Shown here piece after piece: positions 34,622 to 43,863 of a DNA stretch of 64,000 nt (its first letter is position 1; each line of letters begins with the position of its first letter). The notes below the pieces were generated by a model, which was not told the DNA's origin, made no database searches, and worked only from the letters and a program-made list of their open reading frames with translations. The stretch comes from Lachnospiraceae bacterium (GTDB lineage: Bacteria > Bacillota > Clostridia > Lachnospirales > Lachnospiraceae), in assembly GCA_902363555.1 (NCBI GenBank), contig CABJAM010000001.1:1-64000 (forward strand), in the 5' to 3' direction. Both the position numbers and the translations under genes were made by a program.

Positions 34622-36177
34622 TAATGTTATCCTTAAGTGGAATACAGGAATATATAAGTCAGTCACAAAAGACAAGCGACTTGAAGATGAGCAGTGATAT
34701 GATTGTCGAAATGGTGAAAAAACTGCGGCAGTATCTAAATGCATACGTTGATGCCGGGAATGGGCGGGAAATCTCATTTCCACTGGAAGGGCCTATGGGT
34801 TCGATCCAGGCTGCAGACTTTATACTTGCAGAGGTCACTGGATTTGATGAAATGTTAGGATCCGGTGAAATCGAAAAGGATATTTCCGTATTCCTGAAAA
34901 AAAGTGCGGAGGAGGATGCAGATTTGTTTTCCGTGGATGTCAGCTGTTATGTGGCAGTCACCGCGGACCGTGGACCCGGTTATTCCTACGAGACTGCCTG
35001 GCATGAGGTTAGCCGGAGAATCTCCGCATTGAAAAATGACCGATTGAAGGGCATATACTTTGGACATACATCCAGCGTGGATAAACCGGAAGAAACTCTG
35101 ACCTCAGAGGGTGTGGCTCAAGGCTTATGTATTGTCTGCCATAAAAGACCCGGAACGATCAAGACTGATAATGGACAGCTTTGCACAGAATGTTATAAAA
35201 TGCGGCAGAAAAGGCTTAGCTTTCCATCAACCTGGGATATTGCCAATATAACTGATTTAAATGAGAACAACAAAAACAACAAATACAACAAATACAAAAA
35301 AAGCTACTATGCACTGATCCAGGTAGATTTGGATGATCTGGGCCTGTATATGTCTGGCATCAAGGGCAGGCTGTCTGGGGAGATGTTGTCAGACTATCAA
35401 AAAGCACTGGTTATGGATATTGGAAAATTTCGGGAGGCGCTCATCCAGTGCGTGAATGGAGTCATGGGAAGTAAAGGTGAAAAGAAAGAATTAATTATAT
35501 ACTGCGGCGGCGATGACCTTTTGTTTTTCTGTCCGGTTGACAAGATATGGGAGGCTGTAGGTAAAATTGATGAAACTTTAAAAAGTCATCTGGGGAAAAG
35601 AAAAATTACATGTTCTAAAAGTATCGTGATCGCGCATTGCAAGGAACCTCTGAGGCATGTGGTGCAAACAAGCAGACAGAAGCTTCACGAAGTGAAAAGT
35701 GCGTACAGCAGGGAAGGCAAGGGCGGCCTGAGTCTGACCTTTCTTTATCAGGGCAGCGGTGTTCGAAGTATCATGGTCAGAAATCCGAAATTTCGTGCGT
35801 GTGCAGAGCAGACCCAGGCGGACCTTTGCAGCCGCAAACTCAGCCGGAGCGTGATTTTTGTTCTGGAGGAGGAGCTTATGCCTTTTGGGGAACAGATGGA
35901 TTATGAAGATTATCACCATATAGTAAAAATAATGCAGGCTGAGATGCGTCGGGTGACAGCGCGAAAGTTTAATACCACACCGGGGGAAACTGAGCAGAAT
36001 ATTAAATATATACAGGACTGTATTATTGATCTTTTTCAAATGTTTGTGAGCTTTAAAGGCAGATGGATCTGGATAGATATGCATTCCTTTTTTGACGTAC
36101 TCTGTATTCTGGATAAATGTGCGGTTATTTGCCGTGCGGCGGATCATCAGGAGGGAGGTGCAGAGCAAAATGAATAA
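34606..36177 (+). CDS. cmr2: Cas10/Cmr2, palm cyclase with GGDD, no HD domain
   Basis: Cas10 is the signalling and DNA-targeting subunit. The 523 residues lack the usual N-terminal HD nuclease and begin LIMLSLSGIQEYISQSQKTSDL, which normally follows it. A zinc ribbon has C175-x2-C178 and C193-x2-C196. The first palm carries D241 and D243, and the second carries GGDD at 301-304, so cyclic oligoadenylate synthesis is expected. A helical C-terminal domain follows. Start TTG 34606 is supported by AGGGGG 8 bases upstream. The CARF nuclease at 37257 is the likely receiver of its signal. Confidence 0.9.
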   Translation: MSERLIMLSLSGIQEYISQSQKTSDLKMSSDMIVEMVKKLRQYLNAYVDAGNGREISFPLEGPMGSIQAADFILAEVTGFDEMLGSGEIEKDISVFLKKSAEEDADLFSVDVSCYVAVTADRGPGYSYETAWHEVSRRISALKNDRLKGIYFGHTSSVDKPEETLTSEGVAQGLCIVCHKRPGTIKTDNGQLCTECYKMRQKRLSFPSTWDIANITDLNENNKNNKYNKYKKSYYALIQVDLDDLGLYMSGIKGRLSGEMLSDYQKALVMDIGKFREALIQCVNGVMGSKGEKKELIIYCGGDDLLFFCPVDKIWEAVGKIDETLKSHLGKRKITCSKSIVIAHCKEPLRHVVQTSRQKLHEVKSAYSREGKGGLSLTFLYQGSGVRSIMVRNPKFRACAEQTQADLCSRKLSRSVIFVLEEELMPFGEQMDYEDYHHIVKIMQAEMRRVTARKFNTTPGETEQNIKYIQDCIIDLFQMFVSFKGRWIWIDMHSFFDVLCILDKCAVICRAADHQEGGAEQNE

Positions 36178-37267
36178 AATTTATCTTGAAGTAACGGCAA
36201 AGGATACACTGTTGTTTCGCGACACAATGTCTATGGACATGGGTACTACTAATTTTATAGAAAGCATGGCTATGCCTTACCCATCGGTTATTTATGGTAT
36301 GCTGACAACGGCTCTGATGCGAGAAGGGTTTTTGGAGGAACTTAAGTCCTTTTTGAATAGAAAGCCAGATAGTTTATTGAAACGAGAAAAGTTTTTAGCA
36401 GAGCATCTGCATGTGAACAGCCTTTATCTTTCCTATGATGGAGAGCTTTTTATTCCGGCGCCTCTGGACTTATTTGTGGATGGTGATGGAAAAGTATACA
36501 TGGGGGAATACGAGGACGGTCTGTTGTATCCCCCGGAGAAAATTGGGGAAAAGCTGGAACGGGCAGAAGGAATGTTTATAAGCTTTAATGATTTCAGACA
36601 CCACTATGTGTATGGGGATTTGGATGCTGTTGTTTTGCGAAAGGAATCGTATTTTTTCGGAGATTATTTTAAGGCCGGTATTGCAATTGACAAACAGACC
36701 AAAGCCGCCGCAAAGGAGATGCTGTACTTTGCCAAAATGAGGGAACCGAAGACACAAATGGCGTATTTTGCAGAGGCAGAAATCAAGGAGGATATATTAA
36801 AGGAAGGCACGTGGAGCGCGGATGTATCTCTGGGTGGTCGGAACCGTACAGCATATCTAAGACAGCTTCCGGAGGATGATTATCGTATCGGTCAAAAAGA
36901 TACATATAAAAATGGGAGAGTGGATTCCAGGTTTTTGAAAATGATTTTTACAACACCTTATATTATGGATGAGGCGGATGCGATGGAAAAAAACTTCGAA
37001 AATCAGGGCATAAGTGTAGTGACCAGGGTTACAGGAAAGCCCTTAGTGATCGGTGGCTATGATATGGCTGCCGGCAGGCGCAAGAAACTGCAGACAGCAT
37101 TGCCGGCCGGGAGTCTTTATCTGCTCAGTTCCGAGGCGTTTGTGGGAAAAACACTTGAGCAAGTACAGATGATGCTTTTGGATGTGCAAAAAAGTGAGTC
37201 CGGTCAAACTTTCAGAGGATTTGGAAAGTTCATTCTGGCAGAAACGGAGGCTGGGGATGGAAAGTAA
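36170..37267 (+). CDS. cmr3: Type III-B RAMP protein Cmr3 (Cas5 family)
   Basis: Cmr3 holds the crRNA 5' handle next to Cas10. The 365 residues include KDTLLFRDTMSMDMG near the N-terminus, MPYPSVIYGMLTTALM (about 37-52), and FIPAPLDLF, all typical of Cmr3. GGYDMAAGRRKKLQ and a C-terminal GKFIL complete the RAMP fold. GGAGGGAGGTG precedes ATG 36170, which lies 8 bases inside the Cas10 gene. It overlaps the following nuclease gene by 11 bases. Confidence 0.87.
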   Translation: MNKIYLEVTAKDTLLFRDTMSMDMGTTNFIESMAMPYPSVIYGMLTTALMREGFLEELKSFLNRKPDSLLKREKFLAEHLHVNSLYLSYDGELFIPAPLDLFVDGDGKVYMGEYEDGLLYPPEKIGEKLERAEGMFISFNDFRHHYVYGDLDAVVLRKESYFFGDYFKAGIAIDKQTKAAAKEMLYFAKMREPKTQMAYFAEAEIKEDILKEGTWSADVSLGGRNRTAYLRQLPEDDYRIGQKDTYKNGRVDSRFLKMIFTTPYIMDEADAMEKNFENQGISVVTRVTGKPLVIGGYDMAAGRRKKLQTALPAGSLYLLSSEAFVGKTLEQVQMMLLDVQKSESGQTFRGFGKFILAETEAGDGK

Positions 37268-38669
37268 AAGAGAGCTTAAAGACATGTGGGATGCCATGTT
37301 AAAGGGATGCGACACTTATGTTATGTGTTCCACCTTAAACCAGATCGTGAATTATCTGCCATTAAAAAAGATTGCGGGAATGCATGATAGAAAAAATTTC
37401 TGCATCAGAAATATTACGTATAAAGATGGTGAGTCGTCGGACAAGGACTTAAAACCCAGATTTTCCAATAAAGAGTGGGATGAAAATATTCGGGCGGTTG
37501 CGGGCAAGTATATTTCCGGTGTGACGATAAATCCGAATGACAATATTTATTTAAATCGCAATTTTAATCTGGAATCCTATTTGGATACTTTAGAACGTGC
37601 CATCTGTGAGAGTAAGTCCAAATTCTTTTTGTGGAATCTGACCGGAGGACAAAGGAACGTCCTTTTTGCGGTACAGCACTTTATTGAGCTGGATTGCGAA
37701 AAAGGAAGTCGAAAGCATATGATCTTTTATCTGGAGGGGAATACCCAGCGTATTATTGTCGGCTGTTATGATGGGGGTCATTGGGATTATGCAGAGATGA
37801 ACGATGTGTATGAGGACTCCCAGCTCACAATTTCACAGGTGTTTGCTTTGGCTGGATTTGATGCGACTGCCGGGGAGGAATATTTCTTTGATACTGAAAA
37901 GTGGAAGGTAAAGGGAAATATACAACAGTCGGGGAAAAATAGTAATGCGGTGGATCATCATAAAAAAATAGAAGACAGAAATGAAGCCTATACTCATTTT
38001 TTCCAAATATATAAGGAAAATGAGAAAGATCTCATATCGAAAATGGTACAAACGAACTGTGTCGAGCGAGGAAAACAATGGAGCAGGCTTGAAGAGATAA
38101 TCGATGGGATAACCGCCCTCGATAATAATTATAAAGCGTGTATTAAAAATTCTCTGAACCATGAAGGAAGTATGCCCTTTGGTTACTTTCTTGAATATAT
38201 GACACAGGCGGTATTGTTAGATGAAATAAAAAACGGCAAATGGGAAACCTATGGTAACCGTTTCCAAAGTCTGAGCTTTAATGTGTCCATAAAAAATAAA
38301 AACAAAAAAGACGCATTTTGCCAGTTGGACCTTGTGCTGCTTCTAAAGTCCGGGCAGATTGTATGTTTTGAATGTAAATCCGGAAGTATGGAATCCGATA
38401 ATGGAAAGGCCCGTGAATATACCGCTTATGTGTTAGGCGGTGTTTACGGAAAGCCTGTACTTATAACACCGCTGCGAAAATCGGACTTTTGCTGTGATGC
38501 CCAAAAGCTGGAGTATAAGAATATTATCAGGGCCATAAATGCAGCGAACCGGGCCGGGCTGGAGATTTGCTGGCTGGATTGTCTGGCTGAGGGTATTAAA
38601 AAAATCTTTGAGCCTTTATTTGGTGTTTGCAAAGCGGTTGGAGGTGGGAAGAATGAGCAATATAAATAA
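37257..38669 (+). CDS. CARF-domain PD-(D/E)xK nuclease (Card1/Can2-like effector)
   Basis: This 470-residue protein looks like a ligand-activated ancillary nuclease. The N-terminal Rossmann-like part has TYVMCSTLNQIVNYL and LWNLTGGQRNVLFAVQHF (125-142), matching the TGG motif of CARF domains that bind cyclic oligoadenylate. The C-terminal nuclease core has E313 (FLEYM), D358 (QLDLV) and E372-x-K374 (FECKS). Known Card1/Can2 enzymes cut DNA and RNA when bound to cyclic tetra- or hexa-adenylate. Its place inside the Cmr operon fits that. The start overlaps cmr3 by 11 bases. Confidence 0.85.
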   Translation: MESKRELKDMWDAMLKGCDTYVMCSTLNQIVNYLPLKKIAGMHDRKNFCIRNITYKDGESSDKDLKPRFSNKEWDENIRAVAGKYISGVTINPNDNIYLNRNFNLESYLDTLERAICESKSKFFLWNLTGGQRNVLFAVQHFIELDCEKGSRKHMIFYLEGNTQRIIVGCYDGGHWDYAEMNDVYEDSQLTISQVFALAGFDATAGEEYFFDTEKWKVKGNIQQSGKNSNAVDHHKKIEDRNEAYTHFFQIYKENEKDLISKMVQTNCVERGKQWSRLEEIIDGITALDNNYKACIKNSLNHEGSMPFGYFLEYMTQAVLLDEIKNGKWETYGNRFQSLSFNVSIKNKNKKDAFCQLDLVLLLKSGQIVCFECKSGSMESDNGKAREYTAYVLGGVYGKPVLITPLRKSDFCCDAQKLEYKNIIRAINAANRAGLEICWLDCLAEGIKKIFEPLFGVCKAVGGGKNEQYK

Positions 38670-39438
38670 GGCGGGCTGCTTTTGGGCTGAGGTTCAGACG
38701 CCGCTTTTATCGGGTGCCGGTGAAGGACATGGCGTGGCTGATATTTCTCTGCAAAGAGACAGTATCCTTGGAATCCCCAAGGTAGACGGCAGTGTGTGGA
38801 GAGGCGCGGTGTCGGAGGAATATTCGGCTATGCCCAGGGGCACAGTATCCTTTTCGGACCTGCGTCTGCTGCTTTATCCTGTAAAATCTTCGGAAGGTCT
38901 TTATACGCTCATCACCTGCCCCGGCTGCGTCGACCGGTTTATCCGGGAAATGATCTGGTATGGACATCTTGATCAGAGTTATGAGAATTTTTTAAGGGTG
39001 TCCGGTGGTTATGTGTCGGATGGTGAAATAAAGATGTGGGAGCCTCATCATAAATTTATTATTCTTGAGGATATGCCTTATAAGGTAAGTCCGCTCGCCA
39101 CCGGCGATTTGGGAAATCCTTTTCGGAACACCAGTCTGGAGGATAAATATATAGAGAAGATTGGAATCGTAAGCGACGAGGATTTTATTCATTTTGTCTG
39201 GAAGGAAACAGAAAGAATCCATCGTATTGATGTGGAGAAAAATTATCTTTTTACAGAAGAGTATCTTCCGGAAAAAAGTATTCTTTATGGTGTGGTCAAT
39301 GAATTTACAGATTTATGTGATCCCACATCATCATCAATTTTTTCCGACGTGCTGTCAAAAAAGATATTTGGATTGTATATGGGAAAAAATACAACATTGG
39401 GCAAGGGCAGTGTTTGTTTCAAAAGGATAGGAGCGTAG
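38653..39438 (+). CDS. Second Cmr4-like RAMP protein
   Basis: This 261-residue protein shares the Cmr4 plan with the 31686 gene but is diverged. It has LLSGAGEGHGVADISLQRDS, with the predicted catalytic Asp at 30, DGSVWRGAVSEEY in place of the SGIKGAF motif, and FSDLRLLLYPVKSS. YLFTEEYLPEKSILYG and the C-terminal TLGKGSVCF also fit. It could alternate with, or cap, the main Cmr4 filament. The ATG at 38653, after GAGGTGGG, overlaps the nuclease gene by 17 bases. A stand-alone Cmr5 follows after 4 bases. Confidence 0.82.
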   Translation: MSNINKAGCFWAEVQTPLLSGAGEGHGVADISLQRDSILGIPKVDGSVWRGAVSEEYSAMPRGTVSFSDLRLLLYPVKSSEGLYTLITCPGCVDRFIREMIWYGHLDQSYENFLRVSGGYVSDGEIKMWEPHHKFIILEDMPYKVSPLATGDLGNPFRNTSLEDKYIEKIGIVSDEDFIHFVWKETERIHRIDVEKNYLFTEEYLPEKSILYGVVNEFTDLCDPTSSSIFSDVLSKKIFGLYMGKNTTLGKGSVCFKRIGA

Positions 39439-39442
39439 AGCC

Positions 39443-39904
39443 ATGAGTACAATAGGATTTGAGGATCTTAGCAGAAAGAGAGCAATAGTGGCAGATACTC
39501 TGTTGACGGATACGGCCACATGGCTGGAAGAAGAATATAAGGATGAAACACTGGAAAAAAGGAAAGCACAGTTAAGAGCCATATGCCGTAACCTTCCGGC
39601 CATGCTCCATGACAGTGGCCTTTTGACAACACTTTTATATTTGAGCCGGAGTAAAGAAAGCAAAAGTGCCAACGTCAGCCTGAATGGACATTCTCAGGAT
39701 CAGAAGGATAAAATAAAACTTAGGATGGCTAAAGGGATACTTGACTGGCTCCAGTTTTACCGTTCCCTTTGGGAGGAGGACGGGGAAATAGATTTTATTT
39801 CTTATCTGGTAAACGATTGTGATGTAAAGGAGCAGCTTGTTTTGACCAGAGAGGCTGTGAGCTTTGCGGGCTGGATGAAAAAAAGTGCGGAAAACTTTTT
39901 GTGA
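39443..39904 (+). CDS. cmr5: Type III-B small subunit Cmr5 (Cas11)
   Basis: The 153-residue, largely helical protein has CRNLPAMLHDSGLLTTLLYLSR (about residues 49-70) and ends TREAVSFAGWMKKSAENFL, both Cmr5 features. Cmr5 copies stack along Cmr4 and position the target strand. It is the last gene of the operon. The Cmr5-like half of the fusion at 32598 gives the locus two different Cmr5 versions. Confidence 0.87.
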   Translation: MSTIGFEDLSRKRAIVADTLLTDTATWLEEEYKDETLEKRKAQLRAICRNLPAMLHDSGLLTTLLYLSRSKESKSANVSLNGHSQDQKDKIKLRMAKGILDWLQFYRSLWEEDGEIDFISYLVNDCDVKEQLVLTREAVSFAGWMKKSAENFL

Positions 39905-40141
39905 ATTAGTCCATTTATTAAAAATGCCGGAAAACGTAATGGTTCGGCCCTCTGAACGAATCCCGGAAAACAGCGGCGTGTGGTATCTTTTGACAGTATA
40001 TAGAGAGGTTTGAATCTATCGATTGACGGATAAGGACTATCTGATGCCCCAGTATCATCATATATACCATTGCATATAACATTTGAACTATAACACATTT
40101 TATGTTACACTTAATAAAAATACGTTACAGGAGATGGGTAG

Positions 40142-41095
40142 ATGGAAAAATCAATGAAAAGTCTTCTGCATATCCCATGCGAGGAAAAAGATTTTACTGG
40201 CGCAGAAGTCCTCCCACTGTTTCTGAGAGGAACTTATCTGTTCAAGGTTTTGAGAATAGCGAATATAAGTTTTTTATCAGCCACCCCAATTGAAAAGGTT
40301 AATTTGGCTGCTATGCGAAAACATAGAAACAAGCTGATGGAAATAACAAGGTTGGAGTGTGCATTTCGACTTGAGACAGTCTCTGCTTATGCCAGACAGA
40401 AAATGCTGGAGGAAGGGATTCCTTTTATAATAGCTGACAAGGAACTGTATCTGCCCTTTTTAGGAATAGTACTGAACAATCCCAAAAAGGAAAAAGTGCC
40501 GCCGGTAAGGATTACCTATCTGACACAGAAGATGGTGTTGACGATTCTTTATAAGAGAATTACAGATGCTACCGTCACAGAGATGGCTAAAATATTAGGT
40601 GTAAGCAAGATGTCGGTGACCCGCTGTTTTGATGAGTTGGAGGCGTTCCAGTCTGGCATGTTTGAGGACTATGGAAAAGCCGGACGACACTTTCGGTGGA
40701 GTAATACCATTCGTGAGCTTTGGGAGGTCGTGCGACCATTTCTGCGAAGTCCAGTTGAAAAGGAGTTTTTACTTGACTGCACACCGCCCTGCATTTTGCC
40801 AAAAAGTGGAATGACAGCAATCAGCCATTTTTCTATGCTGTCGGATAATTCTTTTACGACTTATGCGATAACCAGGCAGGCAGCAAAGAATCTGCACCTG
40901 GAGAAATTGCCACAAGTGCCCCAGGGGGAGCTCCCGACTTCTGTTATCCAGGTAATGGGATATACCTATCTTTACGAGGAAAGTGAGGAACTTGTTATTG
41001 ATCCCCTTTCTGCAGTGCTATCGCTTAACCAGGATGAATTAAATGACCCGCGTATTGAAGGGGCTGTTAGAGAAATTATGGAGGCGTTTCTATGA
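40142..41095 (+). CDS. Putative antitoxin/regulator (AbiEi-like, winged HTH)
   Basis: This 317-residue protein has a helix-turn-helix at about 137-168 (TDATVTEMAKILGVSKMSVTR) between an N-terminal alpha/beta region and a C-terminal domain. Its stop overlaps the ATG of a nucleotidyltransferase gene by 4 bases. This pairing is seen in AbiE-type systems, where the HTH protein represses the operon and the transferase is toxic. AGGAGATGGG precedes the ATG. The antitoxin role is inferred from the pairing. Confidence 0.65.
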   Translation: MEKSMKSLLHIPCEEKDFTGAEVLPLFLRGTYLFKVLRIANISFLSATPIEKVNLAAMRKHRNKLMEITRLECAFRLETVSAYARQKMLEEGIPFIIADKELYLPFLGIVLNNPKKEKVPPVRITYLTQKMVLTILYKRITDATVTEMAKILGVSKMSVTRCFDELEAFQSGMFEDYGKAGRHFRWSNTIRELWEVVRPFLRSPVEKEFLLDCTPPCILPKSGMTAISHFSMLSDNSFTTYAITRQAAKNLHLEKLPQVPQGELPTSVIQVMGYTYLYEESEELVIDPLSAVLSLNQDELNDPRIEGAVREIMEAFL

Positions 41096-41841
41096 TCGGT
41101 CTTAGTGTTTTTAAGGAGTATTTCAAGGAATATGCTGAACAGTATGTTTTAATTGGAGGAGCTGCCTGTGATATCATCTTTGAAGAGCAGGACACTGCGT
41201 TTCGTGCAACAAAGGATTTGGATATGGTACTCATCGTGGAAGCACTTACCCCGGAATTTGGCCTCAGATTCTGGCAATTTATACGGGATGGGGGGTATGA
41301 AAATCGTGCTAAAAGCACTGGCAGTCCGCAGTTTTATCGTTTTGATAAGCCAAAGTCATCAAACTTCCCATATATGATTGAATTATTTTCCAGAGCAGAA
41401 GTGATTCTTCGGAGTGTAGATGCCGGACCGTTTATACCGTTGCCGTTAGGTGATGAAATATCAAGCCTGTCGGCTATTTTACTGAACGAAGATTATTATT
41501 CAATGCTGCTAAAGGGCAAAATGGTGATTTCGGACATCACGGTTTTGTCACATACATATCTGATTCCGTTTAAGGCAAAGGCATGGCTGGATCTTCGTGA
41601 CAGGAAGGTAAACGGGCAGCACGTTGATGAAAAGGACATTCGCAAACACAAAAATGACATTATTCGATTGGCTACACTGCTGACTGGAGCTGAAAGATGT
41701 GAACTGCCGGAGTCCGTTTTGCAGGATATTACCCTTTTTATTGATGGTCTGCGCCGAGAGCCAGTTGATTTAAAAAACCTGAAAATTTCTGGAATTAAAT
41801 TTGAGGATATTTTGAAGGTTTTATCGCAGGTGTATACCTGA
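41092..41841 (+). CDS. AbiEii/AbiGii-type nucleotidyltransferase (putative toxin)
   Basis: The 249-residue protein has a nucleotidyltransferase core: VLIGGAACDII (19-29), then RATKDLDMVL with metal-binding D42 and D44. A helical C-terminal domain of the AbiEii type follows. Type IV AbiE toxins transfer nucleotides, in characterised cases to tRNA, and block phage growth. It partners with the overlapping HTH gene. It lies beside the Cmr operon and so belongs to the same defence region. Confidence 0.72.
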   Translation: MIGLSVFKEYFKEYAEQYVLIGGAACDIIFEEQDTAFRATKDLDMVLIVEALTPEFGLRFWQFIRDGGYENRAKSTGSPQFYRFDKPKSSNFPYMIELFSRAEVILRSVDAGPFIPLPLGDEISSLSAILLNEDYYSMLLKGKMVISDITVLSHTYLIPFKAKAWLDLRDRKVNGQHVDEKDIRKHKNDIIRLATLLTGAERCELPESVLQDITLFIDGLRREPVDLKNLKISGIKFEDILKVLSQVYT

Positions 41842-41947
41842 GGTAGGTATGGCCATGTCACCCGTCGGGGATTTTTTGTATGCTGATTACTGAAATGCCA
41901 GAGTTCACGGATCGTCTGTTAAAGAATGAATACGGAGTTATAAACAT

Positions 41948-42907
41948 ATGAAATTTTACTTAGCACCCATGGAAGGTGTCACAGGATATATTTACAGAAA
42001 TGCGTACCATGATTTTTTTCATCCCATGGACAAGTATTTTACGCCGTTTATAGTACCTAAAAGCCTGCATAAGCAGAACAATAAAGAGATTAAGGACATC
42101 CTGCCGGAAAATAATACGGCGGCGCCAATCATCCCTCAGTTACTTACCAACAATGCCGTGGATTTTATCAATATGGCCAAAGGCCTGAAGGCCATGGGCT
42201 ATACGGAAATAAACCTGAACCTGGGCTGCCCGTCAGGAACCGTGGTAGCTAAAGGAAAAGGAGCTGGATTTTTGGCGGAGCCATTGGAGCTGGACAATTT
42301 TCTTTATAAAATATTCTCTGAGCTGGGTGATATGAAGCTTTCTGTAAAAACCCGTCTTGGTATGGACAGCCCGGATGAATTTGAGGATTTACTCAATATA
42401 TATAACCGGTACGCTATGGAGGAGCTGATCATCCATCCAAGAGTCCGTAAGGATATGTATAAAAATACGCCGAATATGGAAGCCTTCGGGTATGCCATGG
42501 AGCTGAGCAAAAATACAGTCATCTATAATGGGGATATTTTTTCTGCCGTGGCTTATGATCGCCTGATTGATAAATTTCCCCAGGTTCAGGGCGTCATGCT
42601 TGGCCGCGGGATCATTGCCAATCCGGGATTGCTGGATGAAATTTGTCTGGGGGCGGAAGCAAGGGCGGAGATGAGCTGCACAAATGAGCCATTGGCAAAA
42701 GAAAAACTTCGGGCGTTCCATGACCGTCTGTTAAACGACTATTCTAAAATTATGTCCGGTGACCGCAATCTGCTGTTCCGCATGAAGGAGCTGTGGAATT
42801 ACATGGGCGGATTGTTTCCGGATGGCGGTAAGCTGCTCAAAAAAATTAAAAAGGCTGAGCGGCTGGCCGATTATATGGCGGCCGTGGACGGGCTATTTTC
42901 GTTGTGA
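41948..42907 (+). CDS. dus: tRNA-dihydrouridine synthase
   Basis: This FMN-dependent enzyme reduces uridines in the tRNA D loop. The 319-residue TIM barrel starts FYLAPMEGVTGYIYRN, has INLNLGCPSGTVVAKGKGAGFL with the catalytic Cys, KTRLGMD, and ends with MLGRGIIANPGLLDE. It belongs to the compact Firmicute Dus group; which uridine it modifies is not clear. It is probably monocistronic. Confidence 0.94.
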   Translation: MKFYLAPMEGVTGYIYRNAYHDFFHPMDKYFTPFIVPKSLHKQNNKEIKDILPENNTAAPIIPQLLTNNAVDFINMAKGLKAMGYTEINLNLGCPSGTVVAKGKGAGFLAEPLELDNFLYKIFSELGDMKLSVKTRLGMDSPDEFEDLLNIYNRYAMEELIIHPRVRKDMYKNTPNMEAFGYAMELSKNTVIYNGDIFSAVAYDRLIDKFPQVQGVMLGRGIIANPGLLDEICLGAEARAEMSCTNEPLAKEKLRAFHDRLLNDYSKIMSGDRNLLFRMKELWNYMGGLFPDGGKLLKKIKKAERLADYMAAVDGLFSL

Positions 42908-43087
42908 TAAATCCTCTATCTGGCTGAAAAGGTGTTTTACAACCTCCGGTTGAGCGGTTGATATCCATATGGTTGAGATTGAAGGCGTGGATTCAACAGA
43001 TGGCTTATTCAAAATGGCCGTTATTTTGGTTAATATATAGAAGTAGCAAACGCATGCGGAAAGAAATTATAAGGAGTGTAAAAACAT

Positions 43088-43582
43088 ATGGATATGACTT
43101 TAGGTAAGAAAATCGCAGAGCTTCGGAGAAACAAAGGGATGACTCAGGACGGACTGGCGGAAATGCTGGGGGTGTCCTCGCAGGCTGTATCAAAATGGGA
43201 GAACGATATATCCTGCCCGGATATTATGCTGCTTCCCCATATTTCGGATATTTTTCAGGTAACTATTGACGAGCTTTTTTCAAAGGAACCTAAAAATCTC
43301 GTTACTGTTCTGCCAGAGAGTGAGCGTTCAAACATTGAGCAGATGATGCTCCGGATTAATGTCAATTCTGTCAAGGGCGACCGTGTACGGGTAAATCTTC
43401 CCATCGCTCTGGTAAAGATCGCTTATGATATCGGAATGCAATTTCCGGAGGTTTCCGCCAACAAGGCGATGCAAAATCTGGACTTTGAAAAGATCATCGC
43501 CCTGATCGACAGAGGTGTGATTGGAAAATTAGTCGAGGTTGAGAGCTCTGACGGCGATGTTGTTGAAGTGACTGTGGAATAG
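43088..43582 (+). CDS. XRE-family regulator with YvlB/LiaX-like C-terminal region
   Basis: The 164 residues begin with a helix-turn-helix (about 4-60: GKKIAELRRNKGMTQDGLAE, QAVSKWEND). The C-terminal half (about 85-164) resembles short repeats of the YvlB/SHOCT-like kind, with VRVNLPIALVKIAYDIG and IIALIDRGVIGKLVEVES. Such proteins often control envelope or stress functions. AAGGAGTG lies before the ATG. A small gene with a related C-terminal motif follows after 11 bases. Confidence 0.8.
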   Translation: MDMTLGKKIAELRRNKGMTQDGLAEMLGVSSQAVSKWENDISCPDIMLLPHISDIFQVTIDELFSKEPKNLVTVLPESERSNIEQMMLRINVNSVKGDRVRVNLPIALVKIAYDIGMQFPEVSANKAMQNLDFEKIIALIDRGVIGKLVEVESSDGDVVEVTVE

Positions 43583-43593
43583 GGTGGTTACCT

Positions 43594-43863
43594 GTGAAAA
43601 TTTATGTGAAGAAACCCGGGAAGCGGGCGCTGCGGCTGATTTTCCCCACAATACTGACCAGCCGTCTGACCATGGGGCTATTGAAAAAGGTGATCCATGA
43701 TTCGATGGAGGATAAGCTGGAGCCAAATACTCTGGCGTGTATCGACCAGGTGAATCTGAAGGGGTATGCCGGGCAGATCAAAGCCGTCAAGCGGATGTAT
43801 CCCAAATTAGATATTGTAGATATTGAAGGCAGTGACGGAACCGTCGTCAAAATAACATTATAA
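43594..43863 (+). CDS. Small protein cotranscribed with the XRE regulator
   Basis: This 89-residue basic protein begins with GTG 43594, preceded by GGGTGG. It ends VDIEGSDGTVVKITL, echoing VEVESSDGDVVEVTV at the end of the upstream regulator, so the two share a terminal motif. Its central part has RLIFPTILTSRLTMGLLKK. No function is recognised. It probably acts with the upstream regulator. Confidence 0.65.
   Translation: MKIYVKKPGKRALRLIFPTILTSRLTMGLLKKVIHDSMEDKLEPNTLACIDQVNLKGYAGQIKAVKRMYPKLDIVDIEGSDGTVVKITL

Noticed and set aside
41838..41878. Possible terminator after the nucleotidyltransferase gene
   Set aside because: A T run is present, but the stem before it is only three or four pairs, too weak to call.
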